NCBI GenBank assembly: GCA_024305405.1
Contig: JAKNDB010000027.1
Coordinates: 62,001 to 126,000 of the forward strand
DNA: 64,000 nt
Source: Dirofilaria immitis
Lineage: Eukaryota; Nematoda; Chromadorea; Rhabditida; Onchocercidae
Direction: 5' to 3'
Part shown: positions 26,421 through 38,769 of the stretch, one piece after another
Numbering within the stretch: the first letter of the stretch is position 1
Layout: each line of letters begins with the position of its first letter
Notes under the pieces: generated by a model
The model's input: only the letters and a program-made list of their open reading frames with translations
What the model was told of the DNA's origin: nothing
Databases searched by the model: none
Position numbers and translations under genes: made by a program

Positions 26421-28778
26421 ATGGCAGTTAAAAATTTATCATACGAATGTATCGATGCTTGGAAAAATAAAGTAAAAAGAGATTACTCGAATTTATTGGT
26501 AAAATTTATCAAAATTTATCGATTCGATTATAAACATTTTTCTAATTCTCATTTAGTCTAAGCAAAATTTTTCACTTCCTCTTCATGTAATTAATTCAAA
26601 AGTCAAATTTTGGACATCAAAATCTTTAATTCTTAAAATTCATCAATTTGAAATGATAAAGAAAAGTTTCATATAAATGAATGAATAAAATAATTTTTGC
26701 ATTTAGGATTGGTAATTACTATGATAATGAAGTATACGATGATACAGAATTAAGTGCTGAAACGATGGATATTTTGGTGAATAAATGTGCCAATATATTT
26801 AAAGAATTTCAATTAAAGAATAAGCCTATAGTATTGTATTTGCCTAATGTTTTACAACTTCCTATTGCTATGTTAGCTGCATTTCGAATAGGATTAACTG
26901 TTCTACCCATTGTAAGCATTTAAATAAATAAGCAATTAATTAATTGACGATTATTAATTAGTTATATATAATAAATATATCATCTCGATAAGTTCCATGC
27001 TATAAAGGAACATATATGATAAGTTTCCATGCTATAAAGGAACATATACGATAAGTTTATTTATAATAAGCTGTAAATTAATAGCTATCATTAAATATTA
27101 ATATACACTTCAAGTTTTTTAAGAAGCCGTTCACAGTTGAAGTAATAAATATAAGTCATTTTATCGAGATAATTCAAATTTAAAATTTTCAAATCTAAAA
27201 AGTTTAAATTATATTATTTTATCATAATTCTTTAGAGTGCCACAAACGAAGACGTCGATTATTTACATGATATATTAAAAAGTAGCGGTGCTGATACAGT
27301 GATAACAATTGATGGCTTCTGGATGGGTACTCGATTGATTAGAACTAAAGAACTTTTGGATACAGCAATCATCGATACCGTATACTTTAGATTATTCATA
27401 ATAATATATGAAAGTAATTTGAATAGTAATATTGAAAATAATTTAACCAAATAAATAATGATTATTTTTAACAAATTATCTATAAGTAATATCATATTTA
27501 TTATTGTATAGGAATGAGTAAAAAGAAAAAAAATGAAAATCATGTTACAAACAAATATTTTTATTTTTATTTTCGATTACTTATTATAATTTATCAAAAA
27601 ATTATCATTTTCTTTTCTTAACATTAGGAAATACGACGTGTACTTGTCATACGACATGTAAGTCCAGACAAAGGAATACCATCGCCACAAATACATTTGA
27701 CCGGTAGACGACCCTATTATCTGTACAAGGTATCACATTTACATGATAATCTAGCATTAATTAAAATACCTATTAACAAGTTCAACTTTCTTTTCTATTA
27801 AAACTTCATGAAATCCGATGAGACAGATAATCTTTGGCATTATTATCATGTTTTAGATTGTAATGAAGCAGGAACGAGATTCGTGGTGGAGTGAATTTTT
27901 CCCGGATGCATCCATTTTTGCAAACCAGAAACAGTTCTCAGCAAATCCATTTCATTGCTCTTACCTATCAGGTAGCATAACATTTAGAGAATATATAGCG
28001 AATAATACAGACAATGCTAACATAGTACTGTTGAAGTAATAATTCCACTTTTAGATTTTTCACTTTCCGACGACTTGATCATTGACTTTAAGTTTTCTCA
28101 GAAAAATATCGTAAATCTTCAACACGTTTATTTCAGAAATGCTTCTTCTTCTACACTGTTACTATCCATTTCACTGGAAAGACTTCAAGAGGAAATCAGC
28201 CATGTGCAAACCGGTCTGCGTCTGAACGAACTAAGTCTAATCATCAGCACAACAAATACTTTTCATCAAATTGCATACACTTTAGCAGCATTAAAAGTCG
28301 GCGCCATACCGCTTATTGTAAGCTTTAGCTTTAAAATGAATAGTTCATTTTCAACTTTCACTATTCATCGTTTAAAAACTAGATGTATACAAGCTAAATT
28401 TTCAGTACGAAGGAGACATTAAGCATCCTGATCCATCAAGAACTTCACAAATCATATACACTTATAAGGTTTGCTCCTTAAGGTTAGAAAAACAAAGATG
28501 GCAACTGAATCAGAATTTTATCCATCATACCGCCTACCATTAAAGCAATTTCATTAATCGATTTCGAAAATAAAGCTGTCAATTTGAAATTTCAGGTGGC
28601 AAAACTATTGATAGCAGAAGAAGATCTTAGTGTACTGATGGAGAACAAACAATATATAACCTTCTGGGATCTGAAAACACTTAAAGAAATCCTGGTCCTC
28701 GGAGGCAACAAATTATGTAAAGAAGCAGAAGAGATTTTCGGTGTATCCTGCAGAAATATTGAACCAAAACCAATATAA
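26421..28778 (+). CDS. Degenerate acetyl-CoA synthetase-like paralogue, probable pseudoenzyme
   Basis: Exons: 26421-26498 (possible first exon), 26707-26911, 27236-27379, 27628-27729, 27857-27971, 28055-28317, 28406-28468 and 28596-28778 (stop TAA). From 26708 on, all exons keep phase and stay open (1,074 nt, 357 residues). IVLYLPNVLQLPIAMLAAFR resembles the neighbouring synthetase segment [21 protein letters not shown] second, weaker copy appears later (IAYTLAALKVGAIPLI), as if the N-terminal subdomain were duplicated. Where the enzyme has [12 protein letters not shown] this protein has PFHCSYLSGD and no P-loop. The YWQTETGG, hinge and PKTRSGK elements are absent, so ATP-dependent ligation is not expected. 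Joining the first exon leaves a one-base phase conflict at 26707; an alternative start is ATG 26681. A non-catalytic partner or regulator is possible but unproven. Confidence 0.7.
26985..27056. repeat. 33-bp tandem duplication in intron
   Basis: GATAAGTTTCCATGCTATAA followed by AGGAACATATA occurs twice in a row within an intron of the synthetase paralogue. Confidence 0.75.
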
Positions 28779-29145
28779 CAAAATAATACATCCATACCAG
28801 AACTGCTAAACTTGATAATTTTATAACCAATTCTTTCCTTTTTCATCAAGTTTAACCATATTCTTTGTTTAAAGAATTATTTTGATGACTGAATAAATAG
28901 AAAGGACCACTGCACATCGTATTATATAATCTAATTACCTTTGTTCTAACAATATGCCCATCAAACTCTAATAAAATGTGTCCGAATCAAAGTGACAAAT
29001 ATGCATTTCTTCAACATCGATAAACCTAATTTTATAAATATTCGAAAAATCAATAGCATGATATGCCTATCAAAAGACATGAACTTTAACGAAATACGAA
29101 CGAATAAACTTATTTTTTAAACATTTTTCGCAATTTTCAAAATCA

Positions 29146-29798
<653 letters not shown>

Positions 29799-29831
29799 GC
29801 TGAAAAATTTTTATCAAGCTTCGTGAACTTC

Positions 29832-29834
29832 CTG
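29832..29834 (-). promoter_or_regulatory. Candidate trans-splice acceptor of ATP synthase c
   Basis: On the minus strand TTTAATTTCAG precedes GAAGTTCACG, about 33 nt before the ATG at 29798. The polypyrimidine-AG form and short leader are typical of spliced-leader addition in nematodes. This is inferred. Confidence 0.45.
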
Positions 29835-30217
29835 AAATTAAATGAAAATAAAAAATCCATTATGAAAATAAAAGATGGCCGAATAGGAATAACAACAATA
29901 GCAAGAATAATGGTAATAGTATGATAGAATATTAGCGTTCCATTAAACGAAAAATTCAAATAAAAGCATTCTAGAAAGGATATGTCTAAAGATAACTTGA
30001 GAAAGACTTCTGTCTCTGTATCACAAGGCATTTCAGGAATGTCGGTAACTTGCATATTCAGGCCGGGAGTTGATGACAAATAGATTTCGGGATGAGTAAA
30101 AGCGCATTTCGATGAGTAAGGATCACATTTCAGAATGAATAAGGGATGTGTCAGGTCACGTAAATAAACAGCTAAAATAAATAGCATAAAGACCAGCAAC
30201 AAATCAAAGCCCCAAAC
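29835..30217 (-). CDS. Unrecognised membrane-protein ORF upstream of ATP synthase c
   Basis: An open frame with two hydrophobic segments, LLLVFMLFILAVYL near the start and FYHTITIILAIVVIPI near the end. They flank a polar, cysteine-containing middle (CDPYSSKC, THPEIYLSSTPG, DIPEMPCDTE) whose codons look coding. No in-frame ATG precedes the first hydrophobic segment except the internal M of VFMLF, and a TGA lies just upstream of GTG 30217. The start may therefore be internal or lie in another exon, or a base may be missing. The part after about 30010 may be intron. It lies co-oriented immediately upstream of ATP synthase c, which suggests an operon. I do not recognise the family. Confidence 0.4.
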
Positions 30218-30803
30218 CACTCAACATTTCTTGTCTGACTACCGTAACTAAAACTTGGACACTTCCCAATTATTCCAAAGCAGATAGTGCATTGACGGAC
30301 CGCTTTTTTTCTGTTAAATATAGTGTATTAAGATGAAACTTCAAATTTCATATTTTTACCGTTTTAATAGAAGACAAGAGGGCTAAGTTCGATTTCATGG
30401 ATTTCATTGATATCAATGAATGTCTTAATTGCTCAATGTGGCATGTTCAATAAATAATTGAATAAGTACAATTACGAAAAGGACTACTTTTTGGCAATTT
30501 ACTAATCTTTGGTTTTTGTTGTTAAAGTGAGCCGAGAAGGTACGATAATTATTCATTAAAATTATATCTTTGGCCAAATTTACTTGTGAATATTTTTCAA
30601 ACAACATTATAGCAATGACATTTAATAAATAGTCAATTGAATCCTATCTAAAAGAATATAATAGTTGATACTGTAAAATCTAAAAGAATATGACCGTATA
30701 AGATAATATGTTAGTATAAGATCTAAAAAAATATACTGTAAGATCTAAAATAATATTACGGTTGTACTATAAGGGAATAAAATTCTCAAATTTTTTCAAT
30801 CGG

Positions 30804-30809
30804 TTGCAG
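30804..30809 (+). promoter_or_regulatory. Candidate trans-splice acceptor of GLTP
   Basis: TTTTTTCAATCGGTTGCAG followed by a 14-nt purine-rich leader and ATG. This is inferred from nematode practice; a cis intron from an upstream non-coding exon is the alternative. Confidence 0.4.
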
Positions 30810-30823
30810 AAATAGTGGAAAAG

Positions 30824-32193
30824 ATGGATACAGCACCGCAAGATCAAGTTTATACGTATTTTTCCCATCCAGAGTTAATGTTTCCGATGATTGAGAATGG
30901 CAAGGTTCCAACAGAACAATTCCTTAGAGCTTGTCAAGGCATCGCTGATTTCGTAGGTAAATCTAGAATTTTCATTCTTTAAATATTACTTCCTCACTCT
31001 GTTGCATTTTTCAAACTCCAGCTTCTTCTAGAGCTTAGCTTTACTAATAATAAAAATCAATTACTATCTATTGTCTAAGATTGATAACTAAATAATATAG
31101 AAGCTGAATGTTCTCCAAGGATATCAAAACTATGTTTTGACAGTTTTCATAATTTCTGTTTACAGGACTATGTTTCAGGTTTTCTAGGAACAGCATTTAT
31201 TCCGATCAAGAACGATATTAGCGGTAACGTGACCAAGGTTAGGACGAAATATGAAAGTGGTAAAGACAAATGCAAATATATCGAGGATCTGGTTGAAGAT
31301 GATCTCGCTAGAAATAACGGAAAAATGGGTACAGCTACCGAAGGACTATTGTGGCTGAAAAGGTCGAGTTTGTTTCCTTTCGAATTGAATTTTATTCGGC
31401 ACATTGAAAAAAAATTGAATTTTGTTTCTTTTCAATAGCTATAATTCTTCAAATAAATGAAACTAACTTTAAAAACATATACGAGCTTATATATATCGTA
31501 TTGCAGCATAACGCAGGCTTTTGGGATGTATGTTTAATTGTTTTATGCAAGATTTCTAGTAAAACTAATTTTAGTGATGAAATATGCTTCTTTTAGAAAG
31601 ATAATGTTCCAAAGTTTTGTATTCTTACAGAAGAGCAATGTTTCAATAAAAGAGCAATAAATTTTGCTATTAAGCTCTGCATTTGTTTTTAGAGGATTAG
31701 AATTTATGCTTGAGTTTTTGTCGGAAATGGTGCAAGTATATCGATCTTCGACAGATAAGAAAAAACGAACAGCTTAACGAGTTCAATCAATAACGCTTAT
31801 AATAATACGCTTAAAAGGCATCACGGATTCATATCAAAGCAATTATTTAAGGTAAGCTCGAAATTTACCTTCCAAACCTCATATCTTTCTATTTATGATC
31901 ACAGCAAATAATTTTCAACTACTAGTAATGTTGTTCTCCATAATTCTTTATTAATGGCTCTTTTCAAATATTTGCATCATTTTATGCAACCTCAGGTTAT
32001 TATTTTGGCAGCACCAACTCGGACTACTATTTTGAAGGTACTTGCCAAAGGCGAGGAAGGTATGGATGATATATGCATTGATCATATCGCAGCTCATCTC
32101 GATAATTTTAGGACTGACGTAGCTCATATTGTTAATTATTATATTACCAAAAAGTTAGACACTCCAAATCCATTATTGACAAAAGATTACTAA
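30824..32193 (+). CDS. GLTP: Glycolipid transfer protein (GLTP), one frame break
   Basis: This is a cytosolic protein that moves glycosphingolipids between membranes. Exons: 30824-30956, 31179-31362, 31693-31851 and 31996-32193. With one restored base they total 675 nt (224 residues), close to human GLTP (209). Ligand residues known from human GLTP are present: the Asp-Asn-Lys set in NDISGNVTK, the stacking tryptophan in LLWLKRGLEF, and the histidine in RHHGFISKQLF. The frame breaks in the A6 run 31760-31765; a seventh A gives DKKKTNSLTSSINNAYNNTL, which leads in frame into the histidine segment. An acceptor TTGCAG at 30804-30809 lies 14 nt before the ATG, a likely trans-splice site. The gene is divergent from the ATP synthase c group. 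Confidence 0.93.
31760..31765 (+). other. Frame break in GLTP (A6)
   Basis: As read, the exon stops at TAA after K-K-K-R-T-A. One extra A joins to S-I-N-N-A-Y and restores exon phase to the downstream donor. Confidence 0.9.
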
Positions 32194-33530
32194 CAAATTA
32201 ATAAGCACTAATGATTTCCCCAAGCGACTGTTGACACCATAGTACTTCTAATTCGTAGGTAAGGTACCAGTTATTACAGGTATTGACTTAATGTATGAAG
32301 TCGAACGATCCGATGCTTCACATTTTGTAATGGAGTAATCAAATTACTCCAAATGCGATAAAATGAAAAAAATCACTACTAATATATGTGATGAATGGTA
32401 GTTATCTCATCTATCATTTATTAGTAATTTTGAGAATTAATGTTAGCGATCGTAATTATTTTCCTTATATGTTGTTAACTATAGTTTCCTTATGTCAATC
32501 TATTTATTTAATCCCGGTGCTCGAAGCTATCATGTGTCTAGGTATCAACAGAAACTATTGCTAGTAACTTGCGTTTATACATATGTTACGTTGTCATATT
32601 TTACTTCTACATTTGAAATACAATCTCGCCTAGCAAACAAATCGAACTAAAATGCAAAGAAGGACATGTAACCTAGAAATGAGGATACGAGCACAATCTG
32701 CTTCCTCCAGTCGCCTTATCTTTCATACAATCCAGATTAATAAGCATTCACTTTCATACAATCCAGATTAATAAGCATTCACTATCTCTTTATTGTTACG
32801 TCATATATAATTCGCCTTTTTCCCTTTATCAAGAATTAGGATATCAAATACCTATGTTAGCGAAATTGAAGAATTCAAAATATTCTGTGATATGTAATAG
32901 TTACTAACGTCTACAATGCCGACATCCTTCCATTAATAATTGTAATGCAGCCTGTGCCAAACAAAAACACTTTTATTTGCTGAACGAACATGATTTCAAT
33001 TCTTTTTCTCGATTTTATTAACAAACTTCGATATTAAACATGTAAAGCATGCAAATGTTATTGAAAATATTATGAACAGTGCATATTTCATGGAATAATG
33101 TTAATTTATGGAACTAATTTTTATATAGATCAGGTCTGATTGCAGCTGAGATAAACAATCCATATTCAGCATTTTTAAATTTAAAATGATTTAGTGGATT
33201 TTTGATCTATATGTTTAGTATGATCAATGATTCCTTATTCCACATATCCCTATCCGTTACCATCATTTTGCGAAGCTGAAGTTCATATGACATGGAAGCA
33301 GAAGGCATACAGCGTTATAAAAGACCCGTGTTAAGTGCAGAAGCAAATATTTGTCTCTTGGTTAGTATGGAAAATACTTTCTAAAAGATTCTCAATAAAT
33401 TTTAAGAATTATAGTTTGATCATACGAAATATTATGCATCACGTTAGCTTAATATAATAATGACCCGTTGCCCAACAAAAAATAATTAATTGATTCATTG
33501 AGAAATGGCAATGCAATCGACAAGTAGTAA
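32194..33530. other. Intergenic, convergent GLTP / FBXO28
   Basis: 3' flanks of two convergent genes. It contains a 31-bp tandem duplication (TTTCATACAATCCAGATTAA at 32721 and 32752). No coding exon is supported. Confidence 0.6.
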
Positions 33531-35962
33531 TTAGTTGTTTCGCTTTACACTTTTCTTGGATAATACTGTACTGGATTTTCTCTTTCCCAGACGTTTCATT
33601 TTCCCGGATGGACCTGCAGGTGGTGAATTTGGTTGTGATAATTCTTCAACAGCTTTTAGTTCTTTCATGAAGTTGAACGAAATTTTCGAGCTAATCTGCA
33701 AATCGACTATAAATAAAAATCATGAAGCAAAAGTCACTAACTTTAACAGATACAGAGCTCTTCCAAAGAATTAAAAATTCAGTTTATTGGAATCAATTTA
33801 ATGTGACAGAAGAAATAAAATTACTTGATGCATGCACTCAATGATACTATTTATAGCTTTGCTTTGTTCACGTATCACACGATCCTGCTCAGCGATTATT
33901 CTTTCGTGCTGTTTGACTTTCTCATCGATCCTCCTTTTCCACTGGTTCATCTTTGCAAAATCATCGAGATTATGCCTGACTGGACTGTTGTTACTTCTGT
34001 TTATTACGATATTCGAAGAGGTACTGCACAACGAACGAACGCTAAATAAAATTACTTTTTTATTCATCGAGGAATAATGCAACAAAAATGATAAAGGAAA
34101 ATAACATTACGCAACATGTATTTATGACAACACAATGATCTTAACTAATATACCTGTCACTCAGTGTTGCAGAAGAAAAACTATTAGGCAATGATTCCAA
34201 TGAGTATCGAGAATGAGAACGACAAAGAAGGCTCAAAGGATCTCGAATGCGTAGGGCTGGTGCAATTTGTTCTTCAAAATATTCCATTGCCATACTAAAA
34301 AATTAATAATAATAATCAGGACTATAAATGATAATTAGTTGACAGTGACGAAAAGAGTGCAAATGTGATAATTAGTTTTCTCACTAATCACTGTTAGTTT
34401 CTAACTACTCATTGCTTCATTTCAACAAAATAAACCTCGAATAATCCCGAATGTCTCTTAATGATTCCTGCGTTTCAGGCGGTTGCACTCTCCGTTTAAC
34501 ACAACTGTCCAACATACGCAGCACAGAGAAACCTTCATCCAATACCTGAATAAATTATGTGTAATCCAGTACAAATCAATTCGAATAAAGCATCCATTAC
34601 AGGATATCTCGAAATATCTACAAGCACAGTGATTAAATTTACCTCTCTCATAGATGGATACATTCGTCGATATCGTTTGATATAAATTTCAATTAAAAAG
34701 AAATTATTGGTATTTAATGGGATGGAATTGCTTTAAACCTATGGAATTCAGGAATCATTAGCTATTATTTACTTTGCCAGCTATGAAACAGCATGAATCA
34801 TTATCGATATACTTCCTGAATGTCATTGAAAGCAATGCATAGCGTGTTTCCAATGCTGAATAAACTTCATTGACACGCGACAAAGTATGTAGCCTTAAAT
34901 ATAAAAGTTTATTTTTTCTATTTTTATATTCTTGGAGTAATAAAAGGATCGCAAAAAATATGGCAAATAATTCTATACTTATAAAATATTAGGAATAAAA
35001 TCTTTATACTCTTATCACTAACTAAGATTGAGCAGATTTGCAGTGATGCATTAAATATTACAAAAATGACCTTTTAAACTTTTTCTTTGCATCACTAAAT
35101 TGATTAAGATAATCAGAAGCATTATATACTACAAAAATATTATTTGTCGTAATTTTCGAACCACTAAAATGTCTTTGGAAAAAGATATTAACTAGGTTTA
35201 TTTCTCTCACGCAGCTTCTTGCTTAAGCATAGATCTTTCAAGTGACGTATTACTACCTATAACACATTAGATTACACTTATAGAAGAAAAAAATATATAT
35301 AAAAATTATTCCTTATTTCTTATTACTTCTTATCTTGTACAAATAAAAGAATGGAACATTTTATTAAACCGTACTTTAATTATTGCTGCATGGCTCTATT
35401 GATCATTCCAACTTAATATAGAAAATTTGGCTAGTCTACTAAGATGAATTTTCTCTGAATAATAGTAAATCTTTTAGTGGAACGAATAAAAAATAGACCT
35501 TCGTTGCGATTCTCTTTTTGGTAACATCTTTTCATTCGACTCATTGCTTTATCTAGCTGCTCACCGAGACGAAAAAATGAATTATTTAAGATCGAACGTG
35601 CTACTACATCGAAACTTTTTGAAACCTAAATTGAAAGAATTATGAAAATTTATAAAAGTGAATTATTCACTATAAGTGTTCATTTAAAAAAGACTTCAAT
35701 TTTTTCAAATACATTCACATATTTTTCACACAAAATAATACAAAAAAACAGAATTGAAATATGGATCGCTATCCATTCTCTTTTGAATGCCTATCATCAT
35801 TCGCTCTTCTTAAACTGCAGCAGATAGTATAAGTTCAAAAATAAGAAGTTAAAAACTAACGGCTCTCAATGAACTGATATCATCATAGGAAAGACAGTTC
35901 AAGATGTATGTGATAATTTCCACCGGAAGTGTATTAAAAGTAGTGCTCACAGATACTGCCAT
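33531..35962 (-). CDS. FBXO28: F-box protein, FBXO28 homologue, eight exons
   Basis: This is the substrate adaptor of an SCF ubiquitin ligase. Exons: 35962-35861, 35625-35499, 34893-34773, 34693-34643, 34545-34436, 34294-34154, 34041-33825 and 33695-33531. The F-box is at the N-terminus (LPVEIITYILNCLSYDDISS, then LRAVSKSF). It is followed by FBXO28 signatures SALETRYALLSMTFRKYI, CCFIAGK and SSMAMEYFEEQIAP, a coiled coil (KMNQWKRRIDEKVKQHERII) and a basic tail (KMKRLGKRKSS) like the human nuclear-signal tail. The frame breaks at T5 35515-35519; one more base gives KRESQRRLHTLSRV, matching human RRESERRNHSLARH. The exons then total 1,035 nt (344 residues; human 368). The exon at 34693 lacks an AG at its acceptor (see findings). 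Identification is firm. Confidence 0.92.
35515..35519 (-). other. Frame break in FBXO28 exon 2 (A5 on coding strand)
   Basis: With five A the exon reads YQKENRNE and joins the next exon out of phase. With six it reads YQKRESQRR and joins LHTLSRV in phase, matching the human protein. Confidence 0.85.
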
Positions 35963-37563
35963 GTTAGTGCATTCCGATTTTATCAGTGCGCTCGTCATAT
36001 ATGTAATATGTCTTAAAATTTAAATTTCTATAAGTAAGAAATATACAGTTCAAGAAATTCCATTTTCGCGAAACGTTAACTAGATTTTGCAAGATTATCT
36101 GATCGTATTTCATCTCAATTAATTAATATGACACAATAGAGATCTAAAGTTTAAAACAAGATTGCGAAACTTTCATATAATATCAAAAATTTTTTAAATA
36201 AATGAAATGTGAAGATGGACAAAATGAAAAGGTAAACCTTAACAAAGATGAATGAAATAGGTAAACAAACAAAATTGGAAGGTAAAACCTCAATAAAGGT
36301 AATAATTCATTCATCCCAACATACCACACCTAACCAACTCTCGCTTCGCGGCCAGACCGCATTCGCATATTTTCGGAATTAAGAGGGCTCTGATTCACTT
36401 CGCGATAATTCAATGGAATGGAATGAATAGCCGTCGGGTTATTGTTTTCATCTTTGTATTCGTTTTTATCTATCCCGATTGTTAGGGTTATTATTTTGCG
36501 GATGATACTTCAATTAGTCAATTTTAGATAACCATCATACATAATATCGTGTCACACATGGTTTGATTCGTTATGTGGCATCAATTCTTGAGGTATGTCA
36601 ATTACATACACTTATTTTGCCGCTATTCTTTCTAGTATTCCTTTTAATTGTAATCAGATATTGCTTCCATGTTTGATGGTTCCACGTCTTCTTTAAGTCT
36701 CATGTGATTTAGTTCATGCATTTTACTCATATAAATGTGTCGCATGTCAAGCATTCATGTGTTAGACAATTATCATGGCTATAGTGAATTGATTTTACTG
36801 ATCATCTCAAGCCAAATTTTCCCACTTTTCATATTTTTTAATATAAGCTTTAATATACATTAAAAGTAGCTAAAAATATCGATTATTTTATATCCTTCAT
36901 TGTACTAAAATTATGAGCTAGATTCCTGTTTACTAGATTCATGAATCAAAATTGATACTCCATCAAAAGTGATAGATTTGTTAATTTGAATATTTCAAAA
37001 TATGATGAAATAAATTGAAAAATAAAGTACGAAATTAATCATCTAAGATAAAAGGAAGAAATACGCTGCATTTTTTCCAAAATTTCGACGAAAAAACGAA
37101 GCATTTTCAGGCAATATTTAAATCAAGAACATGTGATTCAGAAGGTATGCAGTTTAATCATGAAAACAAAATATATTTGATTAATTTTTATTGCATATCT
37201 CGTTATCTCAGTTGTTTTTATATTTATTTACTTTTGTTATAACCTTTTTTTTGAATATATAAAACGATAAGATTTAGTATCTTTGTTATATTACTCTTTC
37301 AAAGCCATTACTTATGCCTGAAATTATTAGAGGAGCAAATTTTCTACAGTTCATATTGAAAGTGTTCTTGGCTATATATCGTATAACAATTTAATTATTT
37401 AAATTGCAATTTATGAGTGAAAATTAATATCAAATAAGTAGGATAATGAAAAATGAAGGACACTGTAACTGTAAAATGGCAAACCCATAATTTAATAGAA
37501 ATGAATATAAATCGATTTAGTGATAAAAAAAAACAGAATTTAATAGGACTTGGGTAGAAAGCT
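35963..37563. other. Intergenic region upstream of FBXO28
   Basis: Contains the presumed FBXO28 promoter. A short, relatively GC-rich patch (about 36335-36370, around CTTCGCGGCCAGACCGCATT) stands out from the AT background. No gene or RNA fold was recognised in it. Confidence 0.45.
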
Positions 37564-37770
37564 TTATTTTAGCTTCCTGATTATTTCAGTCACCTGAATT
37601 CCGCTTTTTTCATTGCAGTTAGCAGATTCAAAGGTAATTCGTTCATTAGCACGTTTCTTTGTCTCAACAATGTATGGCATGCGTGCATCGATTTTTCGGG
37701 ATTTCTCAGAACGAATTAAGTTTTTTTCGAAGACATTCGGTGAGGAATTCAAGAAGTCATTAACACAGAA
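37564..37770 (-). CDS. Possible small hypothetical gene, about 65 residues
   Basis: An open frame of 62 codons, charged and not A/T-driven (LIRSEKSRKIDARMPYIVET, then KKRANERITF). It has no ATG in frame. An ATG at about 37770 lies in another frame and would read M-T-S-L-N-S-S-P into this ORF if the TT of ATGACTTCTTG were one base longer, the same kind of defect seen elsewhere here. It could instead be the last exon of an unseen gene. No family recognised. Confidence 0.35.
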   Translation of the reverse strand, partial: FCVNDFLNSSPNVFEKNLIRSEKSRKIDARMPYIVETKKRANERITFESANCNEKSGIQVTEIIRKLK

Positions 37771-37771
37771 G

Positions 37772-38769
37772 AAATAATTTCTTTTATTTGCATATGTATA
37801 ATGTAGAATACAATCAAATTCTATTGATCACAACTATTTACAATGTTAATTATACTATCGTTTTACTTTTGCAATTTTAAATTATTTTATCAATACATGT
37901 TGTTCCAGTTCCATCTCTCAATGCCATATTATATCACTGGTTGAGATTTATACAGTTTGTAAATACAAATATATAATACAGTTTAATAGTAGTTTTACTG
38001 TTTAATCTATTCTCACTTAATAAAATGCAAAACAATTGTCAACTGTATCATTTATCATTAGTTGGTAATAATGATAATAGTAATAGTATTTTTACAACTA
38101 ACTAAATGATTCCTGCACGATGTTAAGGTATACAAATGGATTTCACTAACAAAATTTAAAACTTTCAGATATCAACTTTTGCTGTATAATTAAAGAAGGG
38201 ATAAGTACCTGAGCGATTTTCTCATTGATTTGTTTTTATTAGTTCTCATTTTCTTTTTTTTTATTAGTCCTAGTTATTAGAAAAATTGAAAAAGATTCAT
38301 TGTAGTTTTAGATAAATGATTTTTTTCATTCCTTTTGCACGATATTTATAGAATAAAAAGGAAAATTTGAAATTTTCCAGATTTCAAATTTACCATATTC
38401 ATTAAATTGTCATACTACTATAGCACTAATTTCCTCAATTACTAATTTTTGTTAACCTTATATAATTCAATTTGTTCTATAAATCGAAAGTTTAAGAATC
38501 ATAGTTCAGGTTATGAAATAAGGCAATAAATAACGAACAAGATGGCAAAGATTGCACTTCAAGATGCATAAAAGGAAATTTCATTGAAAATCGAAACGTA
38601 ATACATTTAAGAATAAAGCTCGTTTAATAAGCGACTATCCAAAACTGAATACAAATTATCCAGCGAGGATGGTGTTTGTCTTGCATTTTGCGAAGCTTAT
38701 ATTTTTCCAAACTTCCTTTTTTTTTTTAGAAAATTTGCAGCTTTCGAAGTAAGAGATCAGTAAAAAATA
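37772..38769. other. Intergenic
   Basis: AT-rich 3' flank of the RING gene. No coding exon or structured element was seen. Confidence 0.55.

Noticed and set aside
33825..34077. Two plus-strand ORFs over FBXO28
   Set aside because: Antisense shadows of the FBXO28 coiled-coil exon.
36330..36375. GC-rich patch as a tRNA
   Set aside because: No cloverleaf arms, T-loop or A/B box consensus could be fitted.
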